The notes below the pieces were generated by a model. The model had not been told where the DNA came from. It worked only from the letters and a program-made list of their open reading frames with translations, and did no database searches. The translations under genes and the position numbers were made by a program. A stretch of 25,840 nt of DNA from Betaproteobacteria bacterium (GTDB lineage: Bacteria; Pseudomonadota; Gammaproteobacteria; Burkholderiales; Usitatibacteraceae): contig JANYFH010000185.1 in the NCBI GenBank assembly GCA_025362705.1, positions 1-25,840 of the forward strand. The letters are read 5' to 3'. Positions 22,113 to 25,840 of the stretch are shown piece after piece. How positions within the stretch are numbered: position 1 is the first letter of the stretch; each line of letters opens with the position of its first letter.

Positions 22113-22540
22113 ATTTCAGGAAGGGCAGAAAGCGCGAAGAGCCTGAGATCAACTTCATTCCGCTGATCGATGTGTTGCTCGTTATTCTTATCTTTTTGAT
22201 GGTGACCACCACATACTCAAAATATGCCGAACTGCAAATCAACCTGCCTGAAGCAAGCGCTGAAAAGGCACCGGACCGCCCGCAGGTGATCAATATCGGT
22301 GTCGATAACAGCGGCAAGTATGCGATCAATAATTCGCCAGTCGTGTTCAACGGCGTCGAAGCATTTTCCAATTTGCTGCGTGATGCAGCAGCAGCGGGCG
22401 GTATGAAGGATCCCGTCGTCGCTATCGGTGCGGATGCCGGGGCAACGCATCAGGCCGTGGTGAATGTCATGGAAGCCGCACGCCTGGTCGGGTTCACCAA
22501 AATCTCGTTTACGACCCAGGCAAAAGCCGCCGGCAAGTAG
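22109..22540 (+). CDS. exbD: ExbD/TolR family biopolymer transport protein
   Basis: A 143-residue partner of ExbB with one N-terminal membrane helix and a periplasmic domain. The helix reads NFIPLIDVLLVILIFLMVTT and carries the essential proton-binding Asp (D21). A short Lys/Arg-rich cytosolic tail precedes it. The periplasmic part includes INLPEASAEKAP and ends with QAVVNVMEAARLVGFTKISF, typical of ExbD. The start is GTG 22109 in a GTGA overlap with the exbB stop. It ends 17 bp before lpxK. No tonB or tolA is in the window. Confidence 0.94.
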   Translation: MNFRKGRKREEPEINFIPLIDVLLVILIFLMVTTTYSKYAELQINLPEASAEKAPDRPQVINIGVDNSGKYAINNSPVVFNGVEAFSNLLRDAAAAGGMKDPVVAIGADAGATHQAVVNVMEAARLVGFTKISFTTQAKAAGK

Positions 22541-22557
22541 GCTCGCCAGTCACCACG

Positions 22558-23601
22558 ATGGAAGCGTGGCTCACCAGCGAGTGGCAACGTAACAGCCTCT
22601 GGCAATTATTTCTGCGACCGATATCGTGGCTGTTCGGGCTGTTGGTGTGGTTTCGTCGTGGCGCATTTCGCGCGGGCCTGCTGAAATCATATTCTGTTGG
22701 TGTGCCCGTCATCATCGTTGGCAACATCAGCGTCGGCGGCACCGGCAAAACGCCGCTGGTGCTGGCCTTGGTGGATGCGCTCACTAAACACGGCATGCAT
22801 TGCGGCATCGTGACGCGCGGATATCACCGTCGCTCAAATGAAGAAACGATGGATGTTATTCATGTTGTGCCCGCGAATATGCTGGGCACAGTGGTGAGTG
22901 ATGAAGCGACCTTGCTTGCGAGTCGTTCCAGTGTTCCTGTATATGCGGCGGTCAACCGCGTTGAGGCGGCAAAAACGCTTTTGCGTAATCACGCCGAAGT
23001 TGACGTCGTAATCAGCGATGACGGCTTGCAACACTATGCATTGCGACGCGAAATTGAAATCTGCGTTGTCGACGGTGAACGCGGTTTTGGCAATGGCGGG
23101 CTTTTGCCTGCGGGGCCGTTGCGCGAACCTGCGTCGCGATTGAATTCGGTCGATGCCATCGTGGTCAATCGTACCCGCGTTGGTGCTGGCGCTGTGCCGC
23201 GCTTTCCCATTTCTACATCTACGTTCGACATGACGCTCGCGAATGAACGATTTGTAAATCTGAAAACGAATCGCAGCCTTGGGGTCAGCGATGCGCTCAT
23301 CGCATTTCAGGGAAAGAGCATCCACGCACTGGCGGGGATCGGGCATCCACAGCGATTCTTCTCCCACCTTGCGAGTCTCGGCCTTAACCCGACCACTACG
23401 CAACCGTTTCCTGATCACCACGAGTATCGCAAGTCGGACTTCTCGAGAACGGAAGCCGGGATTTTTTTGATGACCGAAAAGGACGCGTTAAAATGTGGCT
23501 CGTTTGCGGATGAGCGCATGTGGTTCATGCGCGTTGATGCGGTGCTGCCGAATGAATTTAACGATTTCATCATGAACAAACTCTCCGCCAGAAAGGCATG
23601 A
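22558..23601 (+). CDS. lpxK: Tetraacyldisaccharide 4'-kinase
   Basis: A 347-residue membrane-associated kinase that phosphorylates the 4' position of the lipid A disaccharide precursor on the inner face of the inner membrane, giving lipid IVA. The N-terminus is as in E. coli: a hydrophobic anchor (LFLRPISWLFGLLVWFRRG) followed by VPVIIVGNISVGGTGKTP (P-loop, about 55-66). Other family blocks are IVTRGYHRRS, VSDEATLLA, VISDDGLQHYAL, VVDGERGFGNG, LLPAGPLREP, FPDHHEY and FLMTEKDALKC. The ATG at 22558 has no strong ribosome site. Its stop overlaps the next ATG (ATGA at 23598), so translation is probably coupled. Confidence 0.96.
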   Translation: MEAWLTSEWQRNSLWQLFLRPISWLFGLLVWFRRGAFRAGLLKSYSVGVPVIIVGNISVGGTGKTPLVLALVDALTKHGMHCGIVTRGYHRRSNEETMDVIHVVPANMLGTVVSDEATLLASRSSVPVYAAVNRVEAAKTLLRNHAEVDVVISDDGLQHYALRREIEICVVDGERGFGNGGLLPAGPLREPASRLNSVDAIVVNRTRVGAGAVPRFPISTSTFDMTLANERFVNLKTNRSLGVSDALIAFQGKSIHALAGIGHPQRFFSHLASLGLNPTTTQPFPDHHEYRKSDFSRTEAGIFLMTEKDALKCGSFADERMWFMRVDAVLPNEFNDFIMNKLSARKA

Positions 23602-23789
23602 CCATGTCACTCGATCCGAAGCTTCTTGAAATTCTCGTTTGCCCGGTGACCAAAGGGCCACTGACAATGTCTGCCGACAAAACCGAACTTATCTCATATT
23701 CGGCGCGATTGGCTTACCCGATCCGCGACGGGATCCCGGTGATGCTGGCCGATGAGGCGCGCGAACTGAAAGGAGAAGAAATTCGCTGA
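23598..23789 (+). CDS. Trm112-like protein (YcaR type)
   Basis: A 63-residue member of the Trm112/YcaR family, usually found between lpxK and kdsB; its role is not settled. Family blocks: LDPKLLEILVCPVTKGPL, ELISYSARLAYPIRDGIPVM and LADEAREL. Where many relatives have CPxC, this one reads CPVT, so a zinc-binding pair is not complete. The start ATG 23598 overlaps the lpxK stop; a second ATG at 23604 would give a 61-residue form. It ends 2 bp before kdsB. Confidence 0.9.
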   Translation: MTMSLDPKLLEILVCPVTKGPLTMSADKTELISYSARLAYPIRDGIPVMLADEARELKGEEIR

Positions 23790-23791
23790 CG

Positions 23792-24556
23792 ATGGAATTC
23801 ATCGCCGTCATTCCCGCCCGCTTCGCCTCCACCCGTTTGCCGGGAAAGCCGCTCGCCGATATTGCTGGCAAACCAATGGTGGTTCGTGTCGCCGATCAGG
23901 CAAAAATGTCCGGCGCACTGCGGGTCGTGATTGCCACTGATCACATTGATGTGATGGCTGCGGCCCGGCAGCATGGACATTTTGCAGTCATGACCCGCGC
24001 TGATCATGCGCAAGGTACCGACCGTATTGCTGAAGTAGTTGCACAGCTCAATTTAGCTGACGACGCCATCGTCGTGAATGTGCAAGGAGACGAACCGCTT
24101 ATCGATCCCGAATTGATCGCAAAAGTCGCCGAAACGCTGGCCACAAATTCCGCTGCTGCAATCGCTACCGCCGCACACGTCATTACCGATGCAGCGGAAT
24201 TTTTTAATCCAAACGTGGTGAAAGTGGTGTGCGATGCCAAAGGCAATGCCCACTATTTCAGCCGTGCGCCGATTCCCTACGCGCGCGACGCGTTTGCGCA
24301 ATCCAGGTCAGCATTGCCCAAAGATTTTTCGGCGCTGCGTCACATTGGCATTTACGCTTATCGCGCGTCGTTCCTGAAATGTTATGCAGCGTTGGCGCCC
24401 GCGCCGACCGAACAGTTTGAAGCACTTGAGCAATTGCGCGCGATGTATCACGGCTATTCCATCGCGGTACACATCTGGGGCGGCGCACTGGCGCCCGGCG
24501 TCGATACACCCGAAGATCTGGAGCGGGTGCGGGGCATGTTTGTCAAATCCCGTTAA
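23792..24556 (+). CDS. kdsB: 3-deoxy-manno-octulosonate cytidylyltransferase
   Basis: A 254-residue cytosolic enzyme that activates Kdo with CTP to CMP-Kdo, the donor for the inner core of lipopolysaccharide. Visible motifs: the nucleotide-binding start FIAVIPARFASTRLPGKPLA, VVIATDH, AQGTDRIAEV, NVQGDEPLI, YFSRAPIPYAR, HIGIYAYR and GVDTPEDLERVR near the C-terminus. Length agrees with the family (about 248-256). It sits 2 bp after the Trm112-like gene and completes the exbB-exbD-lpxK-kdsB operon. Confidence 0.97.
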   Translation: MEFIAVIPARFASTRLPGKPLADIAGKPMVVRVADQAKMSGALRVVIATDHIDVMAAARQHGHFAVMTRADHAQGTDRIAEVVAQLNLADDAIVVNVQGDEPLIDPELIAKVAETLATNSAAAIATAAHVITDAAEFFNPNVVKVVCDAKGNAHYFSRAPIPYARDAFAQSRSALPKDFSALRHIGIYAYRASFLKCYAALAPAPTEQFEALEQLRAMYHGYSIAVHIWGGALAPGVDTPEDLERVRGMFVKSR

Positions 24557-24593
24557 AATGAGATATTCAAAATAACAACGACGGGGAGAAGAC

Positions 24594-25250
24594 ATGCGGC
24601 TCATTTTGCTAGGTGGCCCGGGTGCAGGCAAGGGCACACAAGCCACTTTCATCAAAGAGAAATTCGGCATCCCGCAAATCTCGACGGGCGACATGTTGCG
24701 TGCTGCCGTGAAGGCAGGATCTCCGATGGGAATGGCCGCAAAAAAGGTGATGGATTCCGGTGCATTGGTGTCAGACGAGATCATCATCGGTCTCGTCAAA
24801 GAGCGCATCAAGGAGAACGATTGCGCGAAAGGCTTTCTGTTCGATGGTTTCCCCCGCACCATTCCCCAAGCCGACGCGATGAAGTCAGCCGGTGTAGAGA
24901 TCGATGTGGTGGTTGAAATCGCCGTTGACGACAGTGAAATTGTTGAGCGCATGTCAGGGCGCCGCACCCATCCCGGTTCCGGTCGCACCTATCATGTCAA
25001 ATTCAATCCGCCCAAAGTTGCCGGGAAAGATGACGTTACGGGCGAAGCTCTGATCCAGCGTGATGACGACAAGGAAGAAACGGTCAAGAATCGTCTTGCC
25101 GTATACCATCAACAAACCAAGCCGCTGATCAGATACTACGGCGATTGGGCGGCCTCCGGTGTGGCCGGCGCACCGCGATACGTGCGCATCGCCGGCGTGG
25201 GCAAGGTCGAAGAAATTCGCGACAAGATTTTCGTAGCGCTTGTGCCGTAG
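24594..25250 (+). CDS. adk: Adenylate kinase
   Basis: A 218-residue long-form adenylate kinase that interconverts ATP plus AMP and two ADP. Motifs: the P-loop GGPGAGKGT (7-15), the AMP-binding STGDMLR, the DGFPRTIPQA block and the LID arginines in GRRTHPGSGRTYH. The LID has no Cys tetrad, so it is the non-zinc type. GGGGAG lies a few bases before the ATG. It follows kdsB after a 37-bp gap and may be co-transcribed. A short hairpin follows its stop. Confidence 0.98.
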   Translation: MRLILLGGPGAGKGTQATFIKEKFGIPQISTGDMLRAAVKAGSPMGMAAKKVMDSGALVSDEIIIGLVKERIKENDCAKGFLFDGFPRTIPQADAMKSAGVEIDVVVEIAVDDSEIVERMSGRRTHPGSGRTYHVKFNPPKVAGKDDVTGEALIQRDDDKEETVKNRLAVYHQQTKPLIRYYGDWAASGVAGAPRYVRIAGVGKVEEIRDKIFVALVP

Positions 25251-25255
25251 TTCTT

Positions 25256-25274
25256 CCCCCTTTGGAAAAGGGGG
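25256..25274 (+). terminator. Short G/C-tract hairpin after adk
   Basis: CCCCCTTT (25256-25263) and AAAGGGGG (25267-25274) form a perfect 8-bp stem with a GGA loop, 6 bp after the adk stop. No T-run follows. Sequences of this form are often dispersed repeats in proteobacteria, so it could be a repeat, a terminator or both. Confidence 0.45.
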
Positions 25275-25339
25275 CGTAAATGCCGCGGAGCAAGCAACAC
25301 ATTCAAGCCAAATTTCAACAACCACCGAAATTCTTCCCC

Positions 25340-25840
25340 ATGAATTCTGTCCCTCCACGCAATGCCTTCTATGCCCAATCCGGGGGTGTTACTGCTGTCA
25401 TCAATGTCTCCGCACAAGGCGTGATCGAAACCGCGCGGAAATATCCGAAAAAAATTGGCAAGGTCTATGCTGGCCGCAACGGCATCATTGGCGCGCTCAC
25501 CGAAGATCTGATCGATACCAGCAAAGAGCCGCTCGCCAACATCAAGGCGCTCGGTTACACGCCCGCTGGCGCATTCGGTTCGTGCCGCTACAAACTGAAA
25601 AGCCTCGAGACCAATCGCCGCGAGTACGAGCGGCTGATCGAGGTTTTCAAGGCGCATAACATCGGCTACTTTTTCTATAACGGTGGCGGTGATTCAGCTG
25701 ACACCTGCCTGAAAATTTCGCAACTGAGTGAATCGATGGGCTATCCACTCGTCGCCGTGCATGTGCCTAAAACGGTGGACAACGACCTGCCGATCACCGA
25801 TTGTTCCCCCGGTTTTGGCTCGGTGGCAAAGTACGTTGCA
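25340..25840 (+). CDS. pfp: Pyrophosphate-dependent phosphofructokinase (5' part)
   Basis: The first 167 residues of a phosphofructokinase that runs off the right edge. It phosphorylates fructose 6-phosphate to the 1,6-bisphosphate, in this subtype with pyrophosphate, reversibly. The start FYAQSGGVTAVINVSAQGV, the active-site loop NGGGDSADT (D118) and PKTVDNDLP (K144, catalytic D147) are visible. Lys before TVDND, where ATP enzymes have Gly (PGTIDND), marks the PPi type. The ATG at 25340 gives a short lead before the conserved block but lacks a clear ribosome site. The 89-bp gap from adk holds a small hairpin. Confidence 0.9.
   Translation, partial: MNSVPPRNAFYAQSGGVTAVINVSAQGVIETARKYPKKIGKVYAGRNGIIGALTEDLIDTSKEPLANIKALGYTPAGAFGSCRYKLKSLETNRREYERLIEVFKAHNIGYFFYNGGGDSADTCLKISQLSESMGYPLVAVHVPKTVDNDLPITDCSPGFGSVAKYVA

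Overview
The window looks like a chromosomal segment of a betaproteobacterium. This is inferred from the gene families and their order: an exbB-exbD-lpxK-Trm112-like-kdsB-adk run, a pyrophosphate-type phosphofructokinase after adk, an orphan tctBA transporter pair, and a MutL that keeps an endonuclease-type DMHA motif. No rRNA, tRNA, CRISPR array, prophage, integrase or transposase was found. Most of the window is housekeeping.

Layout. 1-265: the 3' end of a gene whose C-terminus resembles DNA polymerase III alpha (dnaE). 441-1652: an adenosine deaminase family enzyme. 1777-2949 (minus): an unrecognised four-helix membrane protein. 2992-6069: the only clearly rearranged part. It holds a CzcD-like cation transporter cut off after its first helix, a tctB-tctA pair without its usual binding protein, short direct repeats, and a possible relic of a RarD/EamA permease. 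A 32-bp repeat with one mismatch lies at 3004-3035 and 5733-5764; the czcD homology stops exactly at the edge of the first copy. 6182-7483 (minus): an orphan ABC solute-binding protein with a strong terminator. 7602-9503: htpG behind a heat-shock-type promoter. 9528-10502: a YkgJ-type Cys-cluster protein and a small lipoprotein.

10499-19167 holds a version of the widespread queG / tsaE / amidase / mutL / miaA neighbourhood: epoxyqueuosine reductase (minus), then TsaE, a Tat-type AmiC amidase, MutL and MiaA (plus). A large membrane-bound PAS-GGDEF-EAL protein (13584-16043, minus) sits between amiC and mutL. 19222-20934 (minus): dodecin and the exonuclease VII large subunit. 20935-21506 is non-coding and carries a head-to-head pair of DnaA-box-like sites. 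21507-24556: a tightly packed set for energy transduction and lipid A/Kdo synthesis (exbB, exbD, lpxK, a Trm112-like protein, kdsB). Then adk, and at the right edge the 5' part of a PPi-dependent phosphofructokinase.

How the genes connect: TsaE, MiaA and QueG all contribute to tRNA modification. LpxK and KdsB both feed the lipid A-Kdo core. ExbB/ExbD power outer-membrane transport. AmiC splits septal peptidoglycan. HtpG, MutL and exonuclease VII serve protein and DNA maintenance. I see no convincing new multi-gene system. The items most worth a second look are the repeat-bounded 3.0-5.8 kb segment, the missing ordinary start codon of amiC, and the signalling gene inside the mutL neighbourhood.
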